This document shows positions 5,188-11,705 of a stretch of 11,705 nucleotides of DNA, in pieces. This stretch comes from an uncultured Eggerthellaceae bacterium (GTDB lineage: Bacteria; Actinomycetota; Coriobacteriia; Coriobacteriales; Eggerthellaceae). The DNA is taken from contig CAKTWD010000042.1 in NCBI GenBank assembly GCA_934630485.1, forward strand, positions 1-11,705, given 5' to 3'. A program made the position numbers and the translations under genes. Numbering within the stretch: position 1 is the first letter of the stretch; each line of letters starts with the position of its first letter. The notes beneath the pieces were generated by a model, which saw nothing but the letters and a program-made list of their open reading frames with translations, did no database searches and was not told the origin of the DNA.

Positions 5188-7098
5188 TTACATCAGCTTG
5201 CAAATAGCCTCGGCAAACGCGACCGGATCCTCGATGGGCATGCGCTCAACCAGCAGCGCCTGATCGTACAGAAGCTCGGTGTACAGACCCAGCTTCTCGC
5301 TGTCGTCGGCGGCCTTGGCAGCTTTCAGCTTCTCGAACACCGGGTGCTTGGCATTCAGCTGCAGCACGCGCTGAGCCTTCGCACGCTCGGCGTCGGGGCC
5401 CTGAGCCAGCACGCGCTCCATCTCAAGCGACAACATGCCCTTCGCGGCGATAGCGGACGGCGCGTCCTCAAGCGTGGGAGACACGACCACGTCGGACACC
5501 TTGTCGCCAAGAAACTCCTTCATGGCGGCGAACAGCTCCTCGTTTTCCTTCGTGGCATCGGCGGCCTGCTTCTTCTCGTCCTCGGTAGCAAGATCTAGGT
5601 CGGCAGAAGTCACGTTCTTCATGTTGAACTCTTTGTAAGCACGCATGGATTGGATGGTGAACTCGTCCACGTCCTCGGTGCACAGAAGCACGTCGTAGCC
5701 CTTCTTCAGAGCCGACTTAACTGCAGGAAGCGTCATCAGCGTGTCGCGCGACTCACCCGCAGCGTAGTAGATCTCCTTCTTGTCCTTCTGCTCGGGATCC
5801 ATGGCCTCGATGTACTCGTCAAGGGTGACCAGCTTCTGATCCTTGGCGGACCAGAACAGGAACAGCGGGGCAAGCTCGTCGGTCTTCGAGCCGTACGTCT
5901 GGTACACGCCGAACTTGAGCGAGCGGCCGAACGCCTGGAAGAACTTCTCGTAGTCCTCGCGCTCGTTATCGCGCATCTTCTCAAGCTCGGAAGTGATCTT
6001 CTTCTCTACCTTGTTGGCGATGGCATGCAGCTGGCTGTTGCGCTGAAGGGTCTCGCGCGAGATGTTCAGCGTAAGGTCGGCGGAGTCGACGATGCCGCGC
6101 ACGAAGTTGTAGTAATCGGGCAGAAGATCGGCGCATTTGTCCATGATCAGCACGTTCGAGCTATACAGGGCCAGGCCCTTCTCGAAATCGCGGCTGTACA
6201 TATCGAACGGGGCGCGACCCGGGATGAACAGCAGCGCGTCGTAAGTAAGGGCGCCTTCGGCATGAACCGAGATGCTGCGCAGCGGATCCTCGAAGTCATG
6301 GAAGTTTGACTTGTAGAACTCGTTGTAATCCTCGTCGGAAACCTCGGACTTGCGGCGCTTCCAGATAGGGATCATCGAATTGATGGTAGCGACCTCGGTG
6401 TAGTCCTCGTACTCGGGCGTGTAATCATCGCCGGCGTCCTCGGGCTTGGCCTTCTCGCGCGACTTGGTGACCTCCATCTTGATGGGGTAACGCACGTAGT
6501 TGCTGTACTGCTGAATAAGATGACGCAGCTCGTACTCGTTCAGGTAGGCGGTGTAGCTGTCCTCGTCGGTGTCGTCCTTCATGAACAGCGTGATCTCGGT
6601 GCCGTGCTCGGCCTTTTCGGCAGGCTCGATGGTGTAACCGTCAATGCCGTTGGACTCCCAGGCGTTCGCCTCGTCGGAACCGTACGCCTTGGAAACCACG
6701 CGCACGCGCTTGGCAACCATGAACGAGGAATAGAACCCAACGCCGAACTGGCCGATGACGCCCGCAGCGTCGGTTTCGGCAAGATCGTTCTCGGCCTTGA
6801 ACTCCTGGCTGCCCGAATGAGCGATGGTGCCCAAGTTCTTCTCGAGCTCGTCGGCAGTCATGCCGATGCCCGTGTCGGAAACGGTGATGGTACGGGCCTC
6901 GGGATCGAACGCGACGCTGATGAACAGGTCGTCCTTGCCAATTTGAATGGAGCCGTCGGTCAAGCTTTTGAAGTACAGCTTGTCAACAGCATCCGAAGCG
7001 TTCGAGATCAGCTCGCGCAGGAAGATCTCCTTGTTCGTGTAAATGGAGTTGATCATCAGATCAAGCAGTTTCTTGCTTTCTGTTTTGAACTTGCGCAT
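5188..7098 (-). CDS. htpG: Molecular chaperone HtpG (bacterial Hsp90)
   Basis: A 636-residue ATP-dependent chaperone, close to the ~620-residue norm, acting as a cytoplasmic dimer on partly folded client proteins. The N-terminal GHKL ATP-binding domain is intact: LRELISNASDA (27-37) with Glu29 and Asn33, DTGIGM (75-80), GTIAHSGSQEF (90-100) and GQFGVGFYSSF (116-126). The middle domain carries PLRSISVHAEGAL and later NISRETLQRN, whose Arg is the ATP-contacting type. The C-terminal domain reaches a natural stop and lacks the eukaryotic MEEVD tail, as expected. I chose the ATG at 7098 rather than one 26 codons upstream because MRKFKTESKKLLDLM is the family N-terminus and an AAAGGA site precedes it; the upstream part is leader. 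It appears to be a single-gene unit with its own promoter, CIRCE operator and terminator. Confidence 0.97.
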   Translation of the reverse strand: MRKFKTESKKLLDLMINSIYTNKEIFLRELISNASDAVDKLYFKSLTDGSIQIGKDDLFISVAFDPEARTITVSDTGIGMTADELEKNLGTIAHSGSQEFKAENDLAETDAAGVIGQFGVGFYSSFMVAKRVRVVSKAYGSDEANAWESNGIDGYTIEPAEKAEHGTEITLFMKDDTDEDSYTAYLNEYELRHLIQQYSNYVRYPIKMEVTKSREKAKPEDAGDDYTPEYEDYTEVATINSMIPIWKRRKSEVSDEDYNEFYKSNFHDFEDPLRSISVHAEGALTYDALLFIPGRAPFDMYSRDFEKGLALYSSNVLIMDKCADLLPDYYNFVRGIVDSADLTLNISRETLQRNSQLHAIANKVEKKITSELEKMRDNEREDYEKFFQAFGRSLKFGVYQTYGSKTDELAPLFLFWSAKDQKLVTLDEYIEAMDPEQKDKKEIYYAAGESRDTLMTLPAVKSALKKGYDVLLCTEDVDEFTIQSMRAYKEFNMKNVTSADLDLATEDEKKQAADATKENEELFAAMKEFLGDKVSDVVVSPTLEDAPSAIAAKGMLSLEMERVLAQGPDAERAKAQRVLQLNAKHPVFEKLKAAKAADDSEKLGLYTELLYDQALLVERMPIEDPVAFAEAICKLM

Positions 7099-7192
7099 GT
7101 GCGAATGTCCTTTCGTTTTGCAAGGCCGCCTGCGTCGCGCCGCGTGCACGGGATTGGCACGAACCGCGCCGCCCACACAAGTCGATACGCGA

Positions 7193-7219
7193 TTAGCAGT
7201 CTCGCCCTCTGAGTGCTAA
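7193..7219. promoter_or_regulatory. CIRCE operator (HrcA repressor site) of htpG
   Basis: TTAGCAGTC (7193-7201), nine bases, then GAGTGCTAA (7211-7219). The CIRCE consensus is TTAGCACTC-N9-GAGTGCTAA, so 17 of 18 arm positions match and the spacing is exact. The site overlaps the predicted transcription start just after the -10 box of the htpG promoter, where a bound HrcA repressor would block initiation. Heat or misfolded protein would then relieve repression through GroE titration, as known for groE and dnaK operons. The hrcA gene is not in this window. Confidence 0.93.
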
Positions 7220-7225
7220 TAACCG

Positions 7226-7253
7226 ATTTTAGGCAGTGAAAAACGCGTGTCAA
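7226..7253 (-). promoter_or_regulatory. htpG: htpG promoter, housekeeping sigma type
   Basis: On the minus strand, a perfect TTGACA (7253-7248) and TAAAAT (7231-7226) are separated by 16 bases. Transcription should begin near 7219, inside the CIRCE element, giving a leader of about 120 bases before the htpG start. The combination of a vegetative promoter with CIRCE indicates negative control rather than a dedicated heat-shock sigma factor. Confidence 0.85.
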
Positions 7254-7414
7254 CAAAGGCACGCGTCATTCGGAAGACTGTTTTTCGGTTGTTACTTTGG
7301 GGACATCACCCGGACTGCCGAGACTGCGTCTTCGCACCTCCGGCACCCGTTCGCAAGACAGCAGCTTCGCGCTCAGAACGTCCGTCCGCAAGCCGACCCG
7401 ACGCCCGCGCCCTC

Positions 7415-8326
7415 CTACTCGGAAAGCTGACAGACGTGCATCCAGCTGTTGCCCGTGGAAAGCGCATGCGCGCATCCAACACACGAGCGGCCCGGATACG
7501 GGCACGGGTCGCTGGACTCGAAGCCCCTGAGATCAACGTGCGCCGCGGCAAGCTCGGAATCGCTGGGCTTGTGGAACGTCGACGAGGCGCTCTTCATACC
7601 AAGAACCATCATGTCGGCCATCTGACGCATGCCGAGCTTGGTAGGATGCGTGCCCTCGATGCTGTCGCAGTCGTAGCCCATAGACGCGATGTCGACGGCA
7701 ATGGCGCCGTGCGACTCGGCCGCATCGATGATGGCCTGATTGTATGCAGAAAAAGCCACGCCACGATAGTTGTACGGGAACGTGGACTTCGCGTGGTACT
7801 TCACGCGGCCGGGCAACATGGTGAAGCACCAAATACGCGCCTGAGGGAAACGGCTCTTCATGCGGTCGATCATCTGACCGTACGCGCGGCCGAAGCCCTG
7901 CGCCGCGTTCGCAGGGGCGTTACCTGCCTCGACCGGGTCAGGCAAGCCGGCCTGAATCAGGCAGCGCGGCATGGCGCTTCCCCTGCCGCGGGCCTGGGCA
8001 TCGGGGCCTCCCCAACCGTAGTCGTTGATGCCGTAATACACCAGGATGTCATCGGGCGCCGCGTCGTCCACGCCCAAAGCCGCAACGCGCTCGTTGCAGT
8101 TGCCGCAGGGGTAACCCGCGCCCTCGAGCATCGAGCCCGACCACGCCGCGTTTGCCAGCAGCTGGCCGTCGAAAGCACGGATAACACGCATCCACCAGGT
8201 GTCCTCGATGGACGTTATGCCCGCTCGCTCGCAATTCGCCTTGTTGTAGAAAACCGCGAAGCCCTCGTGCGTGCAACCCTCGAACGTGCTGATGGAGTCG
8301 CCGAAAACCGAAAACGTACGTGCCAT
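7415..8326 (-). CDS. SGNH/GDSL-type hydrolase (esterase/lipase-like) with cysteine-rich tail
   Basis: A 303-residue protein with the SGNH-hydrolase layout. Block I is VFGDSIST at 7-14, with Ser12 the likely nucleophile. Block II has its Gly in the NAAWSGSMLEG stretch (59-69). Block III is YYGINDYG at 97-104, with Asn101. Block V is EGTHPTKLGMRQMAD at 224-238, with His227 the likely base. The Asp of the usual DxxH pair reads Glu224 here. These enzymes cleave esters of lipids, carbohydrates or cell-wall polymers. The substrate cannot be named. No signal peptide or membrane segment is present, so it looks cytoplasmic. The last ~35 residues carry Cys275, 282, 285 and 299 (C-x6-C-x2-C-x13-C), which could bind metal, and another CGNC pair sits at 74-77. 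I chose the ATG at 8326, behind a GGGGA ribosome-binding site, since the family sequence starts immediately there. Single-gene unit, divergent from the zinc-ribbon gene. Confidence 0.82.
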   Translation of the reverse strand: MARTFSVFGDSISTFEGCTHEGFAVFYNKANCERAGITSIEDTWWMRVIRAFDGQLLANAAWSGSMLEGAGYPCGNCNERVAALGVDDAAPDDILVYYGINDYGWGGPDAQARGRGSAMPRCLIQAGLPDPVEAGNAPANAAQGFGRAYGQMIDRMKSRFPQARIWCFTMLPGRVKYHAKSTFPYNYRGVAFSAYNQAIIDAAESHGAIAVDIASMGYDCDSIEGTHPTKLGMRQMADMMVLGMKSASSTFHKPSDSELAAAHVDLRGFESSDPCPYPGRSCVGCAHALSTGNSWMHVCQLSE

Positions 8327-8418
8327 GCGATCTTCCCCTTTACCCTCTTCACTCTCGTATTGAAAACAACCCGCCGACGGCTGTTTCGCCGAAGCGGGGT
8401 CATATGTCACAGAACGGG

Positions 8419-8424
8419 ATTATA
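8419..8424 (-). promoter_or_regulatory. Candidate -10 box for the SGNH hydrolase gene
   Basis: A perfect TATAAT lies on the minus strand about 93 bases before the hydrolase start. The nearest -35-like hexamer, TTGCAA (8447-8452), is 22 bases away, too far for a standard promoter. The box alone supports a promoter only weakly. Confidence 0.35.
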
Positions 8425-8457
8425 GCGTGAGCCACGCGTCCCATTTTTGCAATCGCT

Positions 8458-8488
8458 TTAACAGTGACCTATCGCCATACGTTAGAAT
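8458..8488 (+). promoter_or_regulatory. Candidate promoter of the zinc-ribbon/TPM/SPFH genes
   Basis: TTAACA (8458-8463) and TAGAAT (8483-8488) each match consensus at five of six positions, but 19 bases separate them, slightly long. The start of the zinc-ribbon gene is 40 bases downstream. An 8-base palindrome ATTCGAAT (8487-8494) overlaps the -10 and likely start point. It does not look like a sigma-W-type promoter (no AAC at -35 with CGT at -10). Confidence 0.4.
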
Positions 8489-8527
8489 TCGAATCGGAAA
8501 CCCCCGCACACACGAAAAGGAGGGTAC

Positions 8528-9721
8528 ATGGCTTTCGAGACAACGAACTACCAGTGCATCTCGTGCAACGGCCCGCTTCACTTCTCAAGCGAATCAGGCC
8601 TTCTTGAGTGCGATTACTGCGGGTCGAAGTTCACGCCCGCCCAGATTGAGGAGTACTACGCCCAGTCCGAGGAGAAGCACGAGGCAGCCGCTGCAGCAGC
8701 AACCGCCGCCGAGGCGAAGCGAAACGCCCAGGCAGCGCCGGAAGAACCGGCAAACGAGCCCGCGCAAAACGCCGCGCCCGACAAAGACTTCGACCCCATT
8801 CAGAACTACCTGAACCGCTCGAAGTGGGAAGAGGGCGAGCAGGACAACCTGCGCTCGTTCACGTGCTCCAGCTGCGGCGCCGAACTGCTTACCGACACCA
8901 CCACGGCCGTCACGCAGTGCCCCTACTGCGGAAATCCCACCGTGCTGCCGGGCCAGCTGAACGACACCTTACGCCCCGAGTTCGTCATCCCCTTCCGTCA
9001 GAACAAAGACCAAGCGGTCGCCGCCCTTAAGGAATACTACAAAGGCAAGAAGTTCCTGCCCGACAACTTCACCAAGGGAAACCACCTTGAAGAGGTTCAG
9101 GGCGTGTACGTGCCGTTCTGGCTGTACACCGCTTCGGCCGAGGGCAGCGCGACCTTTACCGCAACGAACTCCACCTACTGGTCGGACTCCGAGAACGACT
9201 ACGTCGAAACCGAGTTCTACGATGCCACGCGCGAAGGCACGATGGACTTCGAGAAAGTTCCCGTTGACGCATCCAGCAAGATGCCTGACGCGCATATGGA
9301 CGCCATCGAGCCGTTCGACTACTCCGACCTGCAGCCCTTTTCGATGGGTTACCTGCCCGGCTACCTGACCGACCGCTACGACGAGGACGCCTCGATGTGT
9401 CAAAGCCGCGCTCAGGGCCGCATCGAGCAAACCACGGTGGACCTTCTGAGAGAAACCGTCACCGGGTACGACTCGGTCTACCCCAAAAGCAGCTCTGTAG
9501 ACCCCACCTGGGAAGACGCCACCTACGCGCTTCTTCCCGTGTGGATGTTGCACACAAAGTACAACGACGAGGACCTGCTGTTCGCCATGAACGGGCAAAC
9601 CGGGCGCCTCATCGGCGACCTGCCTGTGGACAAGGGCAAAGTCGTCTTCCAATTCCTTATCGTATTCCTGCCGGTTTTGGCGGTCCTTATCGCCATCATC
9701 TGCCTGTTCCTTCTGAAATGA
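8528..9721 (+). CDS. Membrane-anchored double zinc-ribbon protein (YdjG-like, first gene of the trio)
   Basis: A 397-residue protein with two zinc ribbons, each a pair of C-x2-C knuckles: Cys10/13 with Cys28/31, and Cys113/116 with Cys131/134. Between them lies a charged Ala/Glu-rich linker (about 50-85), probably helical then disordered. The central part (150-365) is a conserved domain of unknown function, with VYVPFWLY at 193-200 and LLPVWMLHTKY (335-345) followed by FAMNGQTGRLIGDLP (352-366), stretches typical of this group. One transmembrane helix ends the protein (about 373-396), with only a lysine after it, so the body faces the cytoplasm. The start follows an AAGGAGG site. The stop codon overlaps the next gene's ribosome-binding site. 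Relatives are often labelled TFIIB-type zinc ribbon or primosomal-protein-N'-like; I see no evidence for DNA replication. By domain order it corresponds to B. subtilis YdjG. Confidence 0.82.
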   Translation: MAFETTNYQCISCNGPLHFSSESGLLECDYCGSKFTPAQIEEYYAQSEEKHEAAAAAATAAEAKRNAQAAPEEPANEPAQNAAPDKDFDPIQNYLNRSKWEEGEQDNLRSFTCSSCGAELLTDTTTAVTQCPYCGNPTVLPGQLNDTLRPEFVIPFRQNKDQAVAALKEYYKGKKFLPDNFTKGNHLEEVQGVYVPFWLYTASAEGSATFTATNSTYWSDSENDYVETEFYDATREGTMDFEKVPVDASSKMPDAHMDAIEPFDYSDLQPFSMGYLPGYLTDRYDEDASMCQSRAQGRIEQTTVDLLRETVTGYDSVYPKSSSVDPTWEDATYALLPVWMLHTKYNDEDLLFAMNGQTGRLIGDLPVDKGKVVFQFLIVFLPVLAVLIAIICLFLLK

Positions 9722-9725
9722 GGTG
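9720..9725 (+). promoter_or_regulatory. Ribosome-binding site that decides the TPM-protein start
   Basis: GAGGTG overlaps the stop codon of the zinc-ribbon gene and lies six bases before the GTG at 9732. The in-frame GTG at 9723 would sit inside the ribosome-binding site itself. This favours 9732 and suggests translation of the two genes is coupled. Confidence 0.7.
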
Positions 9726-9731
9726 CGCATC

Positions 9732-10583
9732 GTGAACGCTATCGCTTCAAGGAAACACCAGGCGCACCGCCTAAGCCGCCTGCAACTTCTGATTGCCGGA
9801 ATCGTCGTGATCATGGCGGCAACGCTTGCACTTGCGCTTGCGCCTAAAACGGCCCTGGCCGCCGACGACACCTTCGTCATCGAAGAGTACAGCCTGTTCT
9901 CGTCCAGTCAGAAAAGCACGCTCGAGGCGCAGGCCAAGGAAACGTCCGACAAATACGGTGTGGGCGTCTATCTGCTGATCACCGACACCATCGGGTCGAA
10001 AACCGCCCGCACGTACGCCATCGACTACTACAAAGACCACCAGCTGGGTCTGGGCAACCAGAAAAGCGGCATCCTGTTCTTGGTAGCCGCCGAATCGCGC
10101 GATTACGTCACCATCACGTACGGCGACGGCGTGAACGCCTTCACCGACTGGCAGATCGCCCAGATGGAAGATCTGATCGTCGACGAGCTGAAGGACAACG
10201 AATGGTACGCGGCCGCCGATGTTTACCTGGAACAGGCTGAGTACACGCTGGCATTCAGAGCCGAGAATGGCGAGCCGCTTGACCGCGGCAACGCGCCTAC
10301 CAGCCCGCTCATGGCATTCGTCATGTTCGCCCTCGCATTCGCCATTGCCGCAGGCGTCGCGGGTGGCCGCTGCTTCTACCTGTACAAGCAGATGAAGACG
10401 GCCGTTGAAGCCTCGCACGCAGGCGACTACGTCGACCGCTCGTCCTTCACGCTTACCGGCAAGAACGACCGGTTCGTCACCTCGACCATCACGGTCACAC
10501 CCAAGAAAAAGGAGTCCTCCTCCTCGAGCGGATCCTCCACTGACAGTAGCGGCTTCGGCGGATCGTCGGGAGGCAAGTTCTAA
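9732..10583 (+). CDS. TPM-domain membrane protein (YgcG/YdjH-like, second gene of the trio)
   Basis: A 283-residue protein starting with GTG. It has an N-terminal signal or anchor segment (about 17-38) with a possible ALA cleavage site at 41-43. An extracytoplasmic TPM domain follows (about 46-176), containing VIEEYSLFS, EAQAKETSDKYGVGVYLLIT (65-84), GNQKSGILFLVA (108-119), YVTITYGDGV and the LEQAEYTLAF end. A second transmembrane helix lies at about 193-214. A short cytoplasmic tail finishes in a Ser-rich, then Gly/Ser-rich end (SGFGGSSGGKF, 273-283), a hallmark of YgcG-type proteins. TPM domains are linked to membrane protein quality control, including photosystem II repair in plants; their chemistry in most bacteria is not settled. 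It lies 10 bases after the zinc-ribbon gene, clearly in one operon. It corresponds to B. subtilis YdjH. Confidence 0.82.
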   Translation: MNAIASRKHQAHRLSRLQLLIAGIVVIMAATLALALAPKTALAADDTFVIEEYSLFSSSQKSTLEAQAKETSDKYGVGVYLLITDTIGSKTARTYAIDYYKDHQLGLGNQKSGILFLVAAESRDYVTITYGDGVNAFTDWQIAQMEDLIVDELKDNEWYAAADVYLEQAEYTLAFRAENGEPLDRGNAPTSPLMAFVMFALAFAIAAGVAGGRCFYLYKQMKTAVEASHAGDYVDRSSFTLTGKNDRFVTSTITVTPKKKESSSSSGSSTDSSGFGGSSGGKF

Positions 10584-10728
10584 ACAGCCTGGCGAACGAC
10601 TGGCAGCCGTCAATCATCTAGGCAGCTGCGAACGATTCGCACGCGACCGCGACCACAACGGTCGCACCTACACAGTTGACAAGCGCCGCCGCAGCGCATG
10701 AAGCGGCAAGATTGTTAGGAGCAAAACC
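10584..10728 (+). other. Intergenic region with two small hairpins between TPM and SPFH genes
   Basis: TGCGAA/TTCGCA (10627-10632 with 10636-10641, 3-base loop) and GCGACC/GGTCGC (10649-10654 with 10660-10665, 5-base loop) are perfect 6-bp stems. A second GCGACC at 10643-10648 could compete for the same partner. No T run follows, so they are not obvious terminators. Possible roles are transcript processing or lowering SPFH expression relative to the first two genes. Confidence 0.4.
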
Positions 10729-11705
10729 ATGGGACTTATCAAAGCAGCCGTTGGAGCAGCCGGCGGCGCATTGGCCGATTCTTGGCGTGAATTCTTCTAC
10801 TGCGACGCACTTGATCAGAACACCCTTGCCGTAAAGGGATCGAAGCGCACCTCCTCGAAAGGCCGCTCTTCCAACACCAAGGCTGAAGACAACATCATCA
10901 CCAACGGCTCGGTCATCGCCGTTGCCGACGGCCAGTGCATGATCATCGTCGAGCAGGGCGAGGTCGTCGACATGTGCGCCGAACCCGGCGAGTTCACCTA
11001 CGACACCTCCACCGAGCCCAGCCTATTCTACGGCAACTTGGGCGAAAACATCATGAAGACGTTCTCGCAGGTTGGACGCCGCTTCACCTTCGGTGGCGAC
11101 ACGGGCAAGGATCAGCGCGTCTACTACTTCAACACCAAGGAGATCTACGGCAACAAGTACGGCACGTCGTCGCCCATCCCCTTCCGCGTTATCGACCGCA
11201 ACATCGGCCTTGACCTTGACACCGCGGTTCGCTGCAACGGCGAGTACTCGTACAGGCTTACCGACCCGCTGCTGTTCTACAAGAACGTCTGCGGCAACGT
11301 CGACGAGCCCTTCACGCGCGACAGGCTTGACAGCCAGATGAAGAGCGAGCTGCTTACCGCCATGCAACCCACCTTGGCAAAGATCTCGGCCATGGGCGTT
11401 CGCTACAGCGAGGTCCCGGCTCATGCAGGCGACATGGTCGAGCTGCTGAACCAAGAGCTGTCCGAGAAGTGGGTCAACCTGCGCGGCATCAGCGTCGCGT
11501 CGTTCGGCGTGAACGCCATCACGCTGTCCGAGGAGGACCAGGATCGCATCAAGAACCTGCAGGCAGCCGCCGTCATGCGCGACCCGAACATGGCCGCTGC
11601 GAACATCGCCGCCGCTCAGAGCGACGCAATGCGCACCGCGGCTGGCAACGAGGCCGGTGCGGCCATGGGCTTCATGGGCATGGGCATGGCCGGCAACATC
11701 GGCGG
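10729..11705 (+). CDS. SPFH-domain protein (YdjI-like 'virion core' family), third gene of the trio, cut by the right edge
   Basis: The visible 325 residues begin MGLIKAAVGAAGGALADSWR, a short glycine/alanine-rich N-terminus found in this SPFH subfamily in place of a transmembrane anchor. EFFYCDAL (21-28) follows, and then the SPFH/band-7 region (about 55-270) with IVEQGEVVD (73-81), the VYYFNTKEIYGNKYG stretch (131-145), PIPFRVIDRNIGLDLDTAVR (149-168) and the YSYRLTDPLLFYKNV segment (173-187). After residue 270 comes a helical stretch, then a Met/Gly/Ala-rich linker at the window edge. Relatives usually end in a zinc ribbon, which would lie beyond the edge. SPFH proteins form membrane-associated oligomeric scaffolds; B. 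subtilis YdjI helps bring PspA to the membrane. The AGGAG ribosome-binding site lies seven bases before the ATG. The gap of 145 bases from the TPM gene is longer than expected inside an operon. No stop codon is reached. Confidence 0.85.
   Translation, partial: MGLIKAAVGAAGGALADSWREFFYCDALDQNTLAVKGSKRTSSKGRSSNTKAEDNIITNGSVIAVADGQCMIIVEQGEVVDMCAEPGEFTYDTSTEPSLFYGNLGENIMKTFSQVGRRFTFGGDTGKDQRVYYFNTKEIYGNKYGTSSPIPFRVIDRNIGLDLDTAVRCNGEYSYRLTDPLLFYKNVCGNVDEPFTRDRLDSQMKSELLTAMQPTLAKISAMGVRYSEVPAHAGDMVELLNQELSEKWVNLRGISVASFGVNAITLSEEDQDRIKNLQAAAVMRDPNMAAANIAAAQSDAMRTAAGNEAGAAMGFMGMGMAGNIG

Larger units (their letters stand above)
7099..7414. other. Intergenic region upstream of htpG
   Basis: This 316-base stretch has no credible gene. 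Its first half (7099-7253) is the htpG leader of about 120 bases, the CIRCE operator and the promoter. The remainder (7254-7414) lies after the end of the hydrolase gene on the same strand. I see no T-tailed hairpin there to end the hydrolase transcript, so read-through into htpG or a factor-dependent stop are both possible. Confidence 0.6.

Noticed and set aside
4913..5203. Small open frames between apt and htpG
   Set aside because: Arg/Ala-rich translation without a ribosome-binding site or known motif. The region is better explained by the apt promoter and the htpG terminator.
7247..8425. Long plus-strand open frame (392 codons) opposite the SGNH hydrolase gene
   Set aside because: It is an antisense shadow caused by GC-rich codon use. 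The minus-strand frame has clear hydrolase motifs and a ribosome-binding site, while this one has no recognisable domain.
5021..8440. Several intergenic ACGCGT hexamers (5023, 7243, 7261, 8434) as a shared regulatory motif
   Set aside because: The same hexamer also occurs inside coding sequence (near 2229), and flanking bases differ, so in GC-rich DNA this is likely chance.
10676..10681. Perfect TTGACA before the SPFH gene, possible internal promoter
   Set aside because: The positions 16-18 bases downstream read ATGAAG/TGAAGC, too far from TATAAT to support a promoter.

Overview
The window looks like chromosomal DNA of a GC-rich Gram-positive-type bacterium. My best guess is an actinobacterium of the Coriobacteriia/Eggerthellales type. 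This rests on overall GC and codon use, a lipoprotein-type solute-binding protein, an HrcA/CIRCE-type heat-shock operator, and the flavour of the AAA-DUF4143 ATPase and the zinc-ribbon/TPM/SPFH gene set. It is an impression from protein sequences, not a database result. I see no transposase, integrase, phage gene, tRNA, rRNA or CRISPR array.

Layout, left to right. (1) 1-341, minus: N-terminal part of an amino-acid ABC transporter lipoprotein. (2) 502-1332, minus: a SpoU-family RNA 2'-O-methyltransferase. (3) 1546-2265, plus: a small single-domain (p)ppGpp synthetase, divergent from the methyltransferase across a structured 213-bp gap. (4) 2298-2434: six degenerate 22-23 bp tandem repeats leading directly into (5) 2450-3745, plus: an AAA ATPase of the DUF4143 family with a nuclease-fold-like C-terminus. 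(6) A strong bidirectional terminator at 3786-3820 separates it from (7) a convergent minus-strand pair, apt (4368-4904) followed by a universal stress protein gene (3862-4290). (8) 5188-7098, minus: htpG (Hsp90), with a clear sigma-70-type promoter whose start region is covered by a near-perfect CIRCE operator. (9) 7415-8326, minus: an SGNH/GDSL-type hydrolase without a signal peptide and with a cysteine-rich tail. (10) 8528 to the right edge, plus: three genes, a double zinc-ribbon membrane protein, a TPM-domain membrane protein and an SPFH-domain protein that runs off the window.

Several genes fit a stress and nucleotide-balance theme: alarmone synthetase, adenine salvage, universal stress protein and Hsp90. 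They are separate transcription units, so this is at most neighbourhood, not an operon. The right-hand trio matches, in domain content and order, the Bacillus subtilis ydjG-ydjH-ydjI set. There the SPFH protein YdjI works with the membrane-stress protein PspA. No pspA is visible here, so either it lies beyond the right edge or this is a PspA-independent version.

The two items most worth following are the 23-bp repeat array that abuts the ATPase gene, and the zinc-ribbon/TPM/SPFH module. The best supported regulatory call is the CIRCE site of htpG.
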